A stretch of 64,000 bases of DNA from Cladopsammia gracilis (GCA_022457155.1 JAJGOT010000001.1:3014501-3078500); one strand, 5' to 3'. Positions 61,601 through 64,000 are shown, numbered from the stretch's first letter. Notes: generated from the sequence alone by a model not told the origin. A program made the numbers and translations.

Positions 61601-64000
61601 CAAGACCTATGCAGGTAGCTACGAAAAAACAGGTGCTACGAAGTACTGTTCTTGGGTACAACTCGACAATTATCCACAACATGTACAGGAATCGCAAAAA
61701 CTGGTGTTTCCGAGGCAGCCATTTTGAAATATTTGTCCGCATTTCGATCCCACAATGCAATGCTGCCAAATATGACGTCATCTGGGCGGAACGCTATTTG
61801 TCTAGGGGAAATGGGGCAGGGGCGTATAACCGGCATTTTACGGTAATCCTTAAAAAAACTAAAACGTATAAGCTTCACTTATAGACACGACGTCAAATGA
61901 TCCAACAAGTCGTGTACAGGCGTACACCCATCATCACGCGTGGCTTCAGTTTGCTGCCTTGGCGCTTACGCTAGCAAACTCCATCAATGAACCAAACAAG
62001 TCTGGTACGTTTCACTTTGAATGTTTTTAAAGGGACGGTGTCATTGTTGTCCGCTTTTAAAGAACTGTTATTTACGTTGTAGGCCACCATATGTTGATCA
62101 AAACGATTTATGTAGATAAAGTAACTACAGTCGAGCCTCGTTAATTGGGACAACAAAGGGACCGACCAAAATGTCCGCATTTTTTGAGGTGTTTGTATTC
62201 TCTATTTTTCATTTCCGCATAATACGCTTTGTTTGCTCCCCAAATCATCCTCTTGATGCTCTTGGGAGAACTGCATATTCTCAAGAGTTTATGCAAAATT
62301 TGGGAAGCAAAAACAAAGTGTATTATGGAGGATTGGAAAATAGAGAATCATAGAGGCAGGGATTGTATAAGTTTTGGTATCTTCGGGACCAGATAGATTG
62401 TCCGTAATTGAAAGGTATCTGTCAGGAGAGGTTCGACTGTATTTCAAGAAATAAATTTGACAAAAACCAATGCCCTTTGGCGCTATATCTTACATGCATT
62501 AATAATTGATCCTTCAGGCTAACCATCAGCCTCATTTCCAGGGGCCAAAACTCAATGTCGGACGTAACTGCTAACATCTGTCGTTGAAATTGTGAGTTTG
62601 ACTGGGGTGAACGTCCGACGTTGAGTTTTATGAAACTGGTCCCAAGGTCCTTTCTCTTCAGTGCGTCATCATTCCTCTCTCGATGATGACGTGAAGGGAG
62701 AGGGTCCCGGGAACGAGGTTGGCCAACAATGCATGTAAGTTCAATTCAGCACTCGCGACTGTAATACGTGCCAATCGTCCTTGAAATTAAGCCATCCGTA
62801 CCGTGTTTGCAGCATATAATGCTGATGTGAGGTTAAATCATTTGCAGTTGTTGTTATTTTAGCATCGTTAATGAATGGGAAAAATTTGGCAAGAATAGGG
62901 TGACATGTCTCTTAAATATTTCCACTGTTTACTTTGGAAGAGACGCATGCACAAGTCGGCATAGAAATGACTTTTTGTAACTTGTGAACAACTTGTAAAT
63001 CCAGCACTGGGGAACCTGTTTGGCCAGTTAACGCAAGTCTGTACGCAACTTGTCAAATTCTAAACTTGTCGCATCAACTGACATTTCCGGTTTTGGTAGG
63101 GCCTTGAACTTTCTCTGCTCTGTAACAAAAAAAAAATTATCGATGGTTTTGTAAAAAGTATAGAACGACTGGGCACGATGTCGGGCTGGCTGAATAACCC
63201 AACACGCGGGTGAAGTCCACATGTATACGAGTTTCTATAAGCATCATATCTCGTCTCTTATTTATTTTCTTTTTTGATAGTGTTCAACGCAGATTACCTG
63301 CGCACTGCTGGCCATCTACACATGGAGTGCCTTAGTTTGGTCACCAAATGCTTAAGCCACGCCTCCTTTAAGCCAGACAAAGGTAAGTGCTTCTATTGTT
63401 AGAAGAAAGAAGTATTGGACGTTGAAATATCCCGCTTTGAAGGCAAAATGTCAATTTTAAGAAGCAACGATTGACGCCCTGTTATCGTTAAGGATTTACA
63501 GTAACTGTAATGTATCTCCACAGCTGAAAGTGGAACAGACAGTGCGGAGTCCTCTGGGGAGGCACTTACCTCGACTGGCTCTCCTCCTGAGACAATTCCA
63601 GAGGGGGAAGGAGAGACAATTCCAGAGGGGGAAGGAGAGGGGGAGATCTCAGAAAGCACAGCAGGGGCTTCAGCGGCACCGAAGAAAGAAGAGAGCGTCT
63701 CCAAAGAAACCAATCAAGAGTCTCAAGACCCTAAGGAGACGCCAGCAGCAGAGGTGAAGACGTCCGAAGCCAGCACATCTCAGGAGGACAAACTAACAAC
63801 AGAAGGTGATAAACCAAGTGAAAGTGTTGTGAGAAGCGAAGAACCTTCAGCTGAAACAAAAGATTCGTCGTCTGAGGAAAAACTCGATGGAGCTGCGCCG
63901 CAGGCAAGGACAGAAATACGCAGTCCAGAGAACTTTGGAAAGCTGTTTTCCCCTGCAGCCCAAGAAAGACTTTTAGGACTACTTGGAGCGATTCTTCCAC
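177..64000 (+). CDS. ZZEF1: ZZEF1 orthologue, internal 53 exons (both ends outside window)
   Basis: This is a spliced host gene read by following phase-compatible exons between AG acceptors and GT (once GC) donors. All 53 exons join without a stop, giving 5602 nt or about 1867 codons. Domain order is a DOC/APC10-like domain, a long helical region, a CUB-like block, two ZZ zinc fingers and an acidic tail. In animals the combination of a DOC domain and tandem ZZ fingers in one giant protein points to ZZEF1. Human ZZEF1 is close to 3000 residues with an N-terminal EF-hand, so roughly the first 200 residues lie upstream of base 1 and about a third lies past base 64000. The family is known from ZZ-finger histone H3 tail binding; its cellular role is poorly defined. 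Exon coordinates are in the group entries below. Exon 39 has the least certain donor. Confidence 0.9.
651..840 (+). repeat. tRNA-derived SINE (family B)
   Basis: The 5' part resembles a tRNA: an A-box-like ttagctcagatggtgg and a B-box ggtttgaatcc, then a non-tRNA body (accaacactcaggggctta ... gtgctgcctttgc). I recognise this arrangement as a common coral SINE type. It lies in the intron after exon 1. It is not a functional tRNA gene because the acceptor and anticodon stems do not close. Confidence 0.7.
1190..1299. repeat. Foldback MITE-like palindrome
   Basis: Two arms starting tattattgcgctc and ending gcgctacaatag pair over about 45 bases each, including tgatatagcctaattttagc against gctaagaattaggcgatatc. 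It is non-coding and intronic. The remaining intron sequence at 301-650, 841-1189 and 1300-1863 shows nothing I can name. Confidence 0.55.
2671..2969 (-). repeat. tRNA-derived SINE (family A)
   Basis: On the minus strand the element starts with a tRNA-like head (ggcggcacggtggtctagtg with A box, then a B box ggttcgagcctgg) and ends in a gtaaag-rich tail. Near-full copies are at 17475-17775 and 37207-37508 and a diverged one at 34105-34390. This family is abundant in coral genomes to my knowledge. Confidence 0.78.
3920..5180. repeat. Higher-order minisatellite, CCCTACG-rich
   Basis: About 1.26 kb of tandem units of roughly 40-50 bp. Two monomer types alternate: one with ccctacgaccctacgctact then atgattgaac and cacaaccctacgg, the other with atgtttgaacttacaccaca then actcgcataa. 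Larger blocks (for example 4190-4440 and 4470-4720) recur almost exactly, so the array has higher-order structure. It is intronic and non-coding. The flanks 3174-3919 and 5181-5877 show scattered related words but no gene. Confidence 0.85.
5878..6159. mobile_element. Palindromic MITE, copy lacking one terminal repeat
   Basis: The sequence from tagtgttataaaaaaggaca to gtggtttct matches, in reverse complement, the element at 8251-8580 for about 280 bases. The second terminal repeat is missing here: the match stops at 6159, where the other copy continues with gggagtcgtgtttagcctgt. It therefore looks like a truncated insertion. Confidence 0.75.
6644..7865. mobile_element. Pogo/Tigger-like non-autonomous DNA transposon
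   Basis: The ends are cagtcaactcccgcc... and ...ggagttgactg, perfect inverted starts flanked by TA on both sides (6642-6643, 7866-7867). Repeated subterminal words ctattacggacacc and tcgctattacggac are typical of pogo/Tigger elements. It is 1222 bp, too short for the pogo transposase. It carries a partial ORF on the minus strand (next entry). Confidence 0.8.
6938..7378 (-). pseudogene. HIRAN-like ORF carried inside pogo-like element
   Basis: A 146-codon frame on the minus strand. From about residue 45 it reads LYNAKDPQVVAIEEDTGRIV then GHIPLHVGLSRIVSSFLKRA, and further on GGAGLGLEIPVINKIYGG. The pattern of a conserved N..D..AVA strand, then G.IVGHIP and a helix, resembles HIRAN domains and a family of cnidarian uncharacterised proteins. 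No upstream half of the domain is in frame, although the overlapping frame to 7409 may hold more, so it is most likely a frameshifted cargo fragment. The function is not established. Confidence 0.45.
8251..8580. mobile_element. Palindromic-end MITE (330 bp)
   Basis: Terminal inverted repeats of about 42 bases: left tagatagtgttataaaaaag, right the exact reverse complement ending ataacactatcta, each continuing through aggctaaacacgactccca. The interior is the reverse complement of 5878-6159. No coding capacity. Confidence 0.85.
8618..9343. repeat. Two-copy tandem duplication, period about 363 bp
   Basis: Copy 1 (8618-8980) and copy 2 (8981-9343) both run from accacacgacgaaa through gcgtagtatcgtagtatgga and caagatggtgacatgc to ccactacga with few differences. 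The open frames in them are repeats of each other and are not genes. The words cgtagtatcgtag and tacgacc echo the satellite at 3920-5180. Confidence 0.85.
9783..10142 (+). CDS. Unrecognised 119-codon ORF (doubtful gene)
   Basis: An open frame starting MSKNRGRHMYRRDIWMAR with a basic N-terminal half, an acidic patch ESSDECFSHFDGDYADG and a leucine-rich end NLEMMAESLEKLNLNLAS. A TATA-like tataaaatatg occurs at 9707-9717. I do not recognise a family. It lies within the long ZZEF1 intron between exons 4 and 5. It may be a remnant of a transposon ORF or a chance frame. The rest of 9344-10635 shows no other feature. Confidence 0.2.
   Translation: MSKNRGRHMYRRDIWMARLSLNRTIFKPSRSKIYGRTRARFKPENEQESSDECFSHFDGDYADGSMERPRNQTRLIYSRRHSKLSVIFSAMENLEMMAESLEKLNLNLASETTKKTENL
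10821..11046. repeat. (ACGAA)n pentanucleotide microsatellite
   Basis: About 45 near-perfect pentamers. It begins with (tacga)n variants, passes into a long pure acgaa run and then (gcgat)n before returning to acgaa/acaaa. Because 5 is not a multiple of 3, several frames are open on both strands (FRFVS and NETKR peptides); these are artefacts of the repeat. Confidence 0.95.
12173..15457 (+). CDS. ZZEF1: ZZEF1 exons 7-11
   Basis: Exons are 12173-12304, 13613-13729, 14011-14114, 14499-14579 and 15359-15457. They encode a hydrophobic helical stretch just after the DOC domain (KGMSVSDASAVWFLSILG), a serine/proline linker (MKPMSLSLTSPDRPTSLS), a leucine-rich helix pair (EGLKILLEFTLARGN) and a polar, probably disordered exon 11. 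Every junction stays in phase (2-2-2-1-1-1). No named domain is visible. Exon 11 follows three diverged copies of a 196-bp intron unit that runs almost to its acceptor. Confidence 0.85.
12574..13292. mobile_element. TTAA-flanked TIR element, Kolobok-like ends (719 bp)
   Basis: The ends are ggttacagtgtaccttc and its reverse complement gaaggtacactgtaacc, each flanked by TTAA (12570-12573 and 13293-13296). TTAA duplication with GG starts fits Kolobok; piggyBac starts CCC. The interior is AT-rich, has no long frame and is non-autonomous. Confidence 0.75.
14755..15345. repeat. Three diverged tandem units of about 196 bp before exon 11
   Basis: Units start near 14755, 14951 and 15150 with catatttcattaatgccaca-type sequence and share gggctttatagcactggtat and tagtctgagtaacaattttg. 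The third unit ends in the pyrimidine-rich acceptor of exon 11. The copies differ at many positions, so the triplication is old. Confidence 0.75.
16096..16234. repeat. Foldback MITE
   Basis: The arms gtgcaccagctttgggcac and gtgcaaaagctggtgc, followed inwards by ttgggtaacca and tggttaccca, pair over about 50 bases. The element is intronic. Confidence 0.6.
16347..20472 (+). CDS. ZZEF1: ZZEF1 exons 12-18
   Basis: Exons are 16347-16438, 17027-17088, 17260-17361, 17955-18020, 18326-18368, 19961-20083 and 20377-20472. Readable blocks include a beta-rich start (TRLTMMFSSAASVRVKLTRL), a charged insert in exon 14 (RDEKEKEREGN), then YVVVKFLGARKESAERIGV in exon 17. Strands plus loops around 12-17 may form a second beta-sandwich, but I cannot name it. 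Phases run 1-0-2-2-2-0-0-0. The 1.6-kb intron before exon 17 holds two MITEs. The SINE at 17475-17775 sits 0.2 kb upstream of exon 15. Confidence 0.85.
17475..17775 (+). repeat. tRNA-derived SINE (family A)
   Basis: Near full-length copy with head cggtggtctagtggttagcg, body gtataaatgggtaccggcga, and a (ttac)n tail. Same family as 2671-2969 and 37207-37508. Confidence 0.85.
19092..19225. repeat. Foldback MITE
   Basis: The arms aacaattattggattgg and ccaataattgttaa, with catgatagcaataattatca against tgataattatcgctatcatg, form a hairpin of about 50-base arms. The loop is about 30 bases. Confidence 0.65.
19322..19754. mobile_element. TIR MITE (about 430 bp)
   Basis: The ends ttaggggctatacacatgat and atcatgtgtatagcccctta are inverted copies. 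The interior is rich in ctcattccagaatg/cattctggaacgag words, short inverted subrepeats. No coding capacity. Confidence 0.75.
20473..21361. other. Intron without recognised feature
   Basis: Between exons 18 and 19 I see no gene, RNA or intact repeat. A stretch around 20925-21010 resembles the end of a MITE (ttcccactagcgatataagc), but its partner end is not visible. Confidence 0.5.
21362..27579 (+). CDS. ZZEF1: ZZEF1 exons 19-24
   Basis: Exons are 21362-21409, 22397-22467, 22748-22880, 23975-24086, 26285-26463 and 27514-27579. They encode alpha-helical sequence with conserved-looking blocks such as HKKVIVSSLLLLRLFHQTLP (exon 21), SSNVFAHLCEVVDDDKEFYD (exon 22) and LGLTFESLCRFFSNKDASGL (exon 23). 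Exon 19 is only 16 codons and has a weak donor (gtgcag). Exon 23 has no GT donor that preserves the frame into exon 24; the best fit is GAG followed by gcatgt, a GC-AG intron. A MITE ends about 26 bases before the exon 23 acceptor. Confidence 0.85.
22019..22230 (-). repeat. tRNA-derived repeat, partially duplicated
   Basis: The minus strand shows a tRNA-like head with gtagctcagtggttagagca and ggttccaatcctgtcaggga. A second partial head (22150-22215) repeats the A-box half in tandem, so the element is duplicated internally. It is not a functional tRNA: there is no proper acceptor stem, and the B box deviates from ggttcgaatcc. Confidence 0.65.
22955..23192. mobile_element. TIR MITE with GGTT-rich interior
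   Basis: The ends ggtcgtgttctattggga and tcccaatagaacacgacc are exact inverses. The interior is built from ggttgaaatggttgaaacc/caaccatttcaaccag words, themselves a palindrome around 23075. Confidence 0.8.
24975..25146. mobile_element. TIR MITE
   Basis: The ends ccagtattcaatc and gattgaatactgg are inverted, followed inward by gtaagctaacccttaccc against gggtaagggttat. Non-coding. The intron upstream (24087-24974) shows AT-rich sequence with no gene. Confidence 0.65.
25223..25428. mobile_element. piggyBac-like MITE with one internal unit
   Basis: TTAA flanks (25219-25222, 25429-25432) and CCC ends: ccctttcacccccaagag on the left and gggagtgaaaggg on the right. The interior holds one copy of the 91-bp unit (aatggtaccatgcaaaagta, ggtttcatttgaatggtcac, accataggatttcgtcc) that is amplified at 38226-39331 and 41222-41872. 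Confidence 0.85.
25450..25640 (-). repeat. Degenerate SINE family A fragment
   Basis: The words taacttaacccgcttcctca, gggtattgctactccccctg and acctaggtagaga follow the minus-strand order of the SINE at 2671-2969, with indels and without the tRNA-like head. Confidence 0.5.
25978..26258. mobile_element. CCAAT-rich MITE next to exon 23 acceptor
   Basis: It matches the reverse complement of 40219-40505 (caatccaatgaaccaat, gtcacgattggtttta, actgaaaactgctcta). The right end lies about 26 bases upstream of the acceptor at 26284, inside the usual branch-point zone. The left end is eroded. Confidence 0.65.
26621..27071. mobile_element. TTAA MITE, copy 1 (451 bp)
   Basis: TTAA at 26617-26620 and 27072-27075. 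The inverted ends are gtaacaatccgtgtaagaag and the reverse complement cttcttacacggattgttac. It is nearly identical over its whole length to 60003-60452 in the same orientation. Confidence 0.9.
27688..28065. mobile_element. TIR MITE (about 378 bp)
   Basis: The ends tagagagcttaagcaacca and gttgcttaagctctcta are inverted, with subterminal acggtgacggcagcg against gttgccgtcgtcg. It is intronic and non-coding. Confidence 0.75.
28375..28558. repeat. 53-bp tandem repeat, four copies
   Basis: Units start at 28375, 28428, 28481 and 28533 with gtaaactttcttaattcccc and continue agtgtattacgtgttaaaag. The first three are nearly identical, the fourth diverged and shortened. The adjoining 28066-28374 shows nothing recognisable. 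Confidence 0.9.
28639..28816. mobile_element. Short TIR MITE (about 178 bp)
   Basis: The ends aaggcccactttcacccaaa and tttgggtgaaggtgggcctt are inverted repeats around a non-coding core. Confidence 0.75.
29007..32018 (+). CDS. ZZEF1: ZZEF1 exons 25-28
   Basis: Exons are 29007-29172, 30722-30843, 31307-31429 and 31917-32018. They encode a helical scaffold (SASNLVQLLCAMQRSLLTWC; LANKVFMSLQAVNESRDQLA; LFLNLFTNVDAICMPVLRSL) that leads into the CUB-like block, with exon 28 carrying WDVESLHNYENNQDIK. Helical repeats of this style occur in scaffold-like E3-related proteins, but I cannot assign a named family. All four exons stay in frame. The intron after exon 25 contains a 1-kb TIR element with an acidic ORF. 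Confidence 0.85.
29582..30588. mobile_element. 1-kb TIR element with GACCCACCCC subterminal repeats
   Basis: The left end gactggtcaataagtatggg and right end cccctatacttattgaccag are inverted. Near both ends the motif gacccaccccc recurs (at least four times on the right, three on the left, and gggtgggtcggagca at the left end). The interior carries a 99-codon minus-strand frame (29841-30140) rich in SSTESES repeats, a low-complexity acidic peptide I cannot assign. The family is unknown to me; it is non-autonomous. Confidence 0.75.
32660..32890. repeat. G-rich two-copy repeat with G4 motif
   Basis: Two diverged copies about 140 bases apart share ggagggaggggagggtg and gtggggttcagtggagc-type sequence. 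The first holds GGG-A-GGGG-A-GGG-T-GGGG (32680-32696), a strict G-quadruplex pattern on the coding strand of ZZEF1; in the second (32819-32830) the fourth run is lost. The rest of intron 32019-33052 holds a pogo-like fragment at about 32070-32215 (ctctataacacggacaccc) and nothing else. Confidence 0.65.
33053..34901 (+). CDS. ZZEF1: ZZEF1 exons 29-31: CUB-like beta domain
   Basis: Exons are 33053-33120, 34537-34618 and 34818-34901. The translation reads VFSCPGCSEFTVEFDPRCET, then RYDYLEFTDSNGNKKRFD, then TEKWPKSVNFKAGNRLLFNF and HSDGSNNEWGYKFT. This is the block also seen in HERC2/MYCBP2-type giant proteins: an acidic YDYLEF strand, a tryptophan-proline turn and a terminal HSD..NNEWGYKF strand, resembling the end of CUB domains. 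It occupies about codons 940-1017 of the window reading frame. Unlike secreted CUB domains it lacks a regular disulphide pattern, consistent with an intracellular protein. Binding partner is unknown. A diverged SINE lies in the intron between exons 29 and 30. Confidence 0.85.
33130..33520 (-). repeat. AT-rich repeat with (ATA)n, probable LINE 3' ends
   Basis: The stretch tttttttttcaaatataata... has the look of a minus-strand 3' end with an AATAAA-type tail, followed by an (aat)n run at 33375-33442 and a second tail-like junction ataactttatttcagtgagg. I see no reverse transcriptase frame here, so the LINE call is tentative. The remainder to 34104 shows no gene. Confidence 0.4.
34105..34390 (+). 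repeat. Diverged tRNA-derived SINE (family A)
   Basis: The head gtggtggtgtagtgattagc and body gatgctgggggtaaccctgt and gagtagcaatattcctagtt match the other family A copies with many substitutions, so it is an older insertion. Confidence 0.75.
35300..35688 (-). pseudogene. 3' fragment of a non-LTR retrotransposon (CR1/L2-like)
   Basis: On the minus strand a frame reads YGINSFSYLAATSWNSLPDH then HRTISDFTFF, the typical end of CR1/L2/Rex-type reverse transcriptase polyproteins (SFSY..P..WNSLP). It ends in an (attg)n tail at 35300-35330 (seen as atcaatcaatc on the + strand). Upstream it is interrupted by the foldback MITE at 35689. It is dead: only about 50 codons remain. Confidence 0.7.
35689..35887. 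mobile_element. Foldback MITE (about 199 bp)
   Basis: Arms aataggccatttccgagttg and caactcggaaatggcctatt pair for about 80 bases each, including gcgaggct and tttcatatgaa words. A related copy is at 50872-51015. Confidence 0.85.
36098..36215. repeat. Foldback repeat
   Basis: The arms gagtgtttcatcaggtattc and gatatcctgatcaaacactc, then gaagtgggttaaaaaa against ttttttaacccacttc, pair over about 50 bases. It is intronic. Confidence 0.7.
36424..42486 (+). CDS. ZZEF1: ZZEF1 exons 32-37
   Basis: Exons are 36424-36535, 37040-37167, 39551-39657, 40042-40163, 41120-41199 and 42396-42486. They encode VTAKGSPDVALSWIFDLQLG (finishing the CUB-like block), LLHSEIWTTLFRGGYMTGKL, GGPLVDQAVNAVFAALVWHS and a charged linker RRQRLILQAEEESNQDK. 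All phases agree (0-1-0-2-1-0-1). Introns around exons 34-36 are bordered by two large arrays of the same 91-bp unit in opposite orientations (38226-39331 and 41222-41872). Confidence 0.85.
37207..37508 (+). repeat. tRNA-derived SINE (family A), best copy
   Basis: This is the least diverged copy: head gggcggtacggtggtgtagt, B box ggttcgagcctgg, body ctccacccaggtgtataaat, tail cttttacttttttta. A and B boxes match the RNA polymerase III consensus well, so it is the youngest of the four. It is 40 bases after exon 33. A LINE-like tail (atttattattattattat) follows at 37690-37800. Confidence 0.85.
38226..39331. repeat. 91/88-bp satellite, about 11 copies, inside piggyBac-like MITE ends
   Basis: The left end ttaaccctttcactaccaga and right end gcactcttgggaaatgtatg plus gttaa are MITE ends. 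Between them the unit cattcaaatgaaacctcttc, agcagtacttttgcatggta, ccatttgttctaacttttga repeats about 11 times. Units alternate between a short form (gtctgttgacgaaatcc) and a longer one (gtctgctgttgatgaaatcc), giving a 179-bp dimer. The 60-codon frames in it are repeats of one another and not genes. Confidence 0.9.
40219..40505. mobile_element. CCAAT-rich TIR MITE (287 bp)
   Basis: The ends agagcagttttcaattgagt and actcaattgaaaactgctct are exact inverses. The interior has several ccaatc/attggt boxes. Same family as 25978-26258, opposite orientation. A (ttga)n tract follows at 40578-40612. Confidence 0.85.
41222..41872. repeat. Same satellite, inverted orientation, about 6 copies
   Basis: Left end taacccttaaactactaaga, right end gaccctgggggtgaaatgga. 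Interior units carry aatggtaccatgcaaaagta, gaggtttcatttgaatggtc, acaccataggatttc and acagactcaaaagttagaac. The order is the reverse complement of 38226-39331. Unit lengths are about 88-91 bp. Confidence 0.88.
42617..42921. mobile_element. TIR MITE, AAGGCCCGTTTACAC type
   Basis: The ends aaggcccgtttacacatgcg and the inverse gacggtgcaaacgggcctt, with subterminal gcgatttttgtcgc and gcgacaaaaattgc. To my knowledge this word set is common in cnidarian introns. Non-coding. A (gtt)n tract follows at 43090-43117. Confidence 0.7.
43408..43645. mobile_element. TIR MITE, GGGGCCCGTTTCTCGAAAG type
   Basis: The ends ggggcccgtttctcgaaagt and ctttcgagaaacggccccc are inverted, with inner ttttcgggcc and aacccggtaattacc. 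It is non-coding and directly abuts the next MITE. Confidence 0.7.
43646..43793. mobile_element. Palindromic MITE, GGTTGTTCAAAAG type
   Basis: The ends ggccccggttgttcaaaagg and cttttgaacaaccagggcc, with an inner repeated palindrome ggtggatagcgctatccacc. The 148-bp element can fold over most of its length. Confidence 0.8.
43897..49367 (+). CDS. ZZEF1: ZZEF1 exons 38-44
   Basis: Exons are 43897-43973, 44665-44763, 45105-45202, 46817-46925, 47672-47727, 48104-48232 and 49301-49367. Exon 38 gives KEKAQFLLKFAGLQRIAD. Exon 39 is basic and serine-rich (RRSKWLSRKSSWQRSSSEHG), which would suit a phosphorylated linker; its donor is inferred as CAA|gtcagt because the downstream exon needs phase 0. Exon 40 gives DKHPAFKLILDFVANDSYSH, exon 41 VKHANSVADIYLFAADFLRI, exon 43 ENKVRRAYYALVRRCLEGVK, exon 44 FECLRAFVLHLLDTEWK. 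These are amphipathic helices with no named family. Confidence 0.84.
44795..44990. repeat. Diverged copy of the piggyBac-like MITE
   Basis: The words taaccctttcgctttcaaaa, gtcaagaaaaaccccaaatt and ttaatttgaaaccatttc resemble the ends of 25223-25428, but the unit is mutated. It lies between exons 39 and 40. The intron 45203-46084 contains scattered gcaacttgttgcaag words and no gene. Confidence 0.5.
46085..46262. mobile_element. Foldback MITE with AAAATGGCGGCC ends
   Basis: The arms caccttattccaaaatggcg and cgccattttggaataaggtg pair for about 75 bases each, including attagccctcttggcctc against gaggccaagagggctaat. Partial copies are at 49490-49530 and 51085-51150. Confidence 0.85.
46279..46610. 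mobile_element. TIR MITE enclosing a tRNA-like segment
   Basis: The ends taccgttcagaaggacgtcg and cgacgtccctctaaacggta are inverted, with aataaggtgtccgac arms. The interior at 46415-46500 has tRNA-like boxes (tggtacagtgg; ggttcaatcctgag). The tRNA-like part lies on the + strand and has no closing acceptor stem. Confidence 0.65.
47275..47460. mobile_element. TIR MITE (about 186 bp)
   Basis: The arms agacaaatttggctaacgca and tgcgttagacgaatttgtct pair, followed by ttgttgtacccaattcaaac against gtttgaattgggtacaacaa. A fragment of the same family is at 61497-61530. Confidence 0.8.
48385..48720. repeat. Minisatellite A, about four units
   Basis: Units repeat ggacacttctcctggtctca, gccggcaaaacactcatata and atctttgtaattatcacctc with spacer length changes (unit 70-110 bases). 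It sits between exons 43 and 44. Confidence 0.85.
48798..49165. repeat. Minisatellite B, four and a half units of 85-89 bp
   Basis: Unit starts at 48798, 48887, 48972, 49057 and 49144 with gaacaaagctcacacaaagt, then ctacctctatagtacgggga and cagttattacgggcagttca. It lies 80 bases from minisatellite A and differs from it completely. Confidence 0.9.
49666..50870 (+). mobile_element. TIR element carrying a RecQ-like helicase fragment
   Basis: Outer ends share inverted aggctcga and cggctggacgcgtg blocks at 49675-49735 and 50790-50860. Inside, a + strand reading frame from 49825 begins MTDVKELFDLTCDRAV and continues after a frameshift near 49940 as DLFVIQPTGSGKS (Walker A), then AVVISPLTSLMEDQL, IVFGSPESFL and RLCLI. 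These are motifs I, Ia and Ib of RecQ-type SF2 helicases. Only the first third is present. It is broken by frameshifts and by the MITE at 50290-50633. After the MITE the frame resumes DVDQAH, motif II with Q in place of E. This is a cargo pseudogene. Confidence 0.7.
50290..50633. mobile_element. Long-palindrome MITE inserted in helicase motif II
   Basis: Arms of about 165 bases beginning aataggccttatcacggttt and ending aaccgtgataaggcctatt fold almost completely, with ttcacagacgtttgtat against atacaaacgtctgtgaa at the centre. The insertion interrupts the helicase frame between CLI and DVDQAH. Confidence 0.9.
50872..51015. mobile_element. Foldback MITE, second copy
   Basis: The arms aatagcccatttccgagttg and caactcggaaatgggctatt. 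It is related to 35689-35887 (same cattcatatg and tttgcatgtga core). 51016-51265 and 51330-52183 show no further gene; 51085-51150 is a fragment of the 46085 MITE family. Confidence 0.8.
51266..52344 (+). CDS. ZZEF1: ZZEF1 exons 45-46
   Basis: Exons are 51266-51329 and 52184-52344. Exon 45 reads GYDHTFVLDVHLPEFLLDTS. Exon 46 encodes a strongly charged helix, probably a coiled coil (MNEQQELEHYEEGNKWLEEA, then FDTWFSRLRRDAQTDQERR), immediately before the ZZ fingers. Exon 45 has a poor donor (gttcga) but the phase (1) fits exon 46. The intron that follows is 7.5 kb and contains the antisense transposon. Confidence 0.85.
52958..53330. repeat. Subterminal region with repeated CCAAGATGGCCGCC words
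   Basis: Just inside the left TIR, ccaagatggccgcc occurs twice in tandem at 53102-53132 and the related aaaatggcggc follows at 53289. Together with aagatggccgccg in the TIR this gives several words close to the YY1 core aagatggcggc. Such multiple sites may bind a host or transposon protein; that is inference. Confidence 0.5.
53361..58180 (-). CDS. Transposase-like protein with XPG/FEN nuclease and CXC domains (about 1525 aa, 4 exons)
   Basis: Exons on the minus strand: 58180-56032, 55950-55882, 55799-55719 and 55639-53361 (stop). Lengths 2149, 69, 81 and 2279 total 4578 nt; all three introns are phase 1 and bounded by gt/ag, so the frame is uninterrupted. N-terminal C2HC-like modules: CLLC with HESC (residues 11-68) and CFIC with YHRRC. 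A conserved-looking block RKVVLLLGGFHTQMSFLGAI lies near residue 640. The C-terminal half has nuclease-like acidic residues: VVDGGG (D1145), FDGYRGP (D1185), EGDAD (E1253, D1255, D1257), EDSD (D1279, D1281), GCD (D1333) and GLGK, the XPG/FEN order including the H3TH-like glycines. Residues 1474-1506 hold CNCSGNC...CTC...C...CGQC...C, a CXC/Cys8 cluster. The end is acidic. No clear DDE triad was found. The second donor (gttcaa) is weak. Confidence 0.75.
59844..60857 (+). CDS. ZZEF1: ZZEF1 exons 47-48: first ZZ zinc finger
   Basis: Exons are 59844-59985 and 60806-60857. Translation shows CDGC, then RYRCLNC, DLCNNC and, on the next exon, EGHLESH. This is the cross-brace ZZ pattern of three CxxC pairs and an H-x3-H pair, so all eight zinc ligands are present. 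ZZ fingers bind short peptides; the ZZEF1 fingers are known to recognise N-terminal histone H3-like and SUMO-type ligands. A 450-bp TTAA MITE starts only 17 bases after the exon 47 donor and splits the finger-coding exons. Confidence 0.93.
60003..60452. mobile_element. TTAA MITE, copy 2 (450 bp)
   Basis: TTAA at 59999-60002 and 60453-60456; ends gtaacaatccgagtaagaag and cttcttacacggattgttac. It is nearly identical to 26621-27071. It begins 17 bases after the exon 47 donor, so the intron's first part is element-derived. Confidence 0.9.
60880..61010. repeat. Poly-C / poly-A low-complexity tract
   Basis: Runs of C (cccccccccccc) at 60890-60930 and 60980-60998 followed by an A run. No gene. The frames through it are homopolymer artefacts. 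Confidence 0.8.
61204..61450 (+). CDS. ZZEF1: ZZEF1 exons 49-50: second ZZ zinc finger
   Basis: Exons are 61204-61317 and 61407-61450. The protein reads FKCDECSSFIVGTRHHCNEC, DLCFGC and then RHSSTHKMTKF, so all eight ligands (CxxC, CxxC, CxxC, H-x3-H) are kept. It follows the first finger with no more than a short linker, matching the tandem arrangement of vertebrate ZZEF1. The short exon 50 carries the final histidine pair, mirroring how exon 48 carries it for finger one, so the two fingers share an intron position and probably arose by duplication. Confidence 0.93.
61531..61795. mobile_element. TIR MITE (265 bp)
   Basis: The ends agcgttccgcccaga and tctgggcggaacgct are exact inverses around a non-coding interior, in the intron before exon 51. 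Its right end lies about 90 bases upstream of the exon 51 acceptor at 61884. Confidence 0.8.
61885..64000 (+). CDS. ZZEF1: ZZEF1 exons 51-53 (exon 53 continues past window)
   Basis: Exons are 61885-62004, 63281-63382 and 63524 to beyond 64000. Exons 51 and 52 encode helices (HHHAWLQFAALALTLANSIN; NADYLRTAGHLHMECLSLVT). Exon 53 is a long, Ser/Glu/Thr/Pro-rich, probably disordered tract with an exact 24-base in-frame tandem duplication encoding ETIPEGEG twice, ending in NFGKLFSPAAQERLLGLLGA before the sequence runs out. Low-complexity acidic linkers after the ZZ fingers are compatible with the family, but the exact tract need not be conserved. Confidence 0.87.
62128..62439. mobile_element. Tigger/pogo-like MITE (312 bp)
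   Basis: The ends cagtcgagcctcgttaattg and gagaggttcgactg, flanked by TA on both sides (62126-62127, 62440-62441). Subterminal aatgtccgca and attgtccgtaatt are Tigger-like. Related in end sequence to 6644-7865 but with a different interior. Confidence 0.8.
62500..63280. other. Intron without recognised gene
   Basis: Between the 62128-62439 MITE and exon 52 I see only a short inverted pair (ctcaatgtcggacgt at 62552 and acgtccgacgttgag at 62611), suggesting one more small MITE. No coding or RNA feature. Confidence 0.5.
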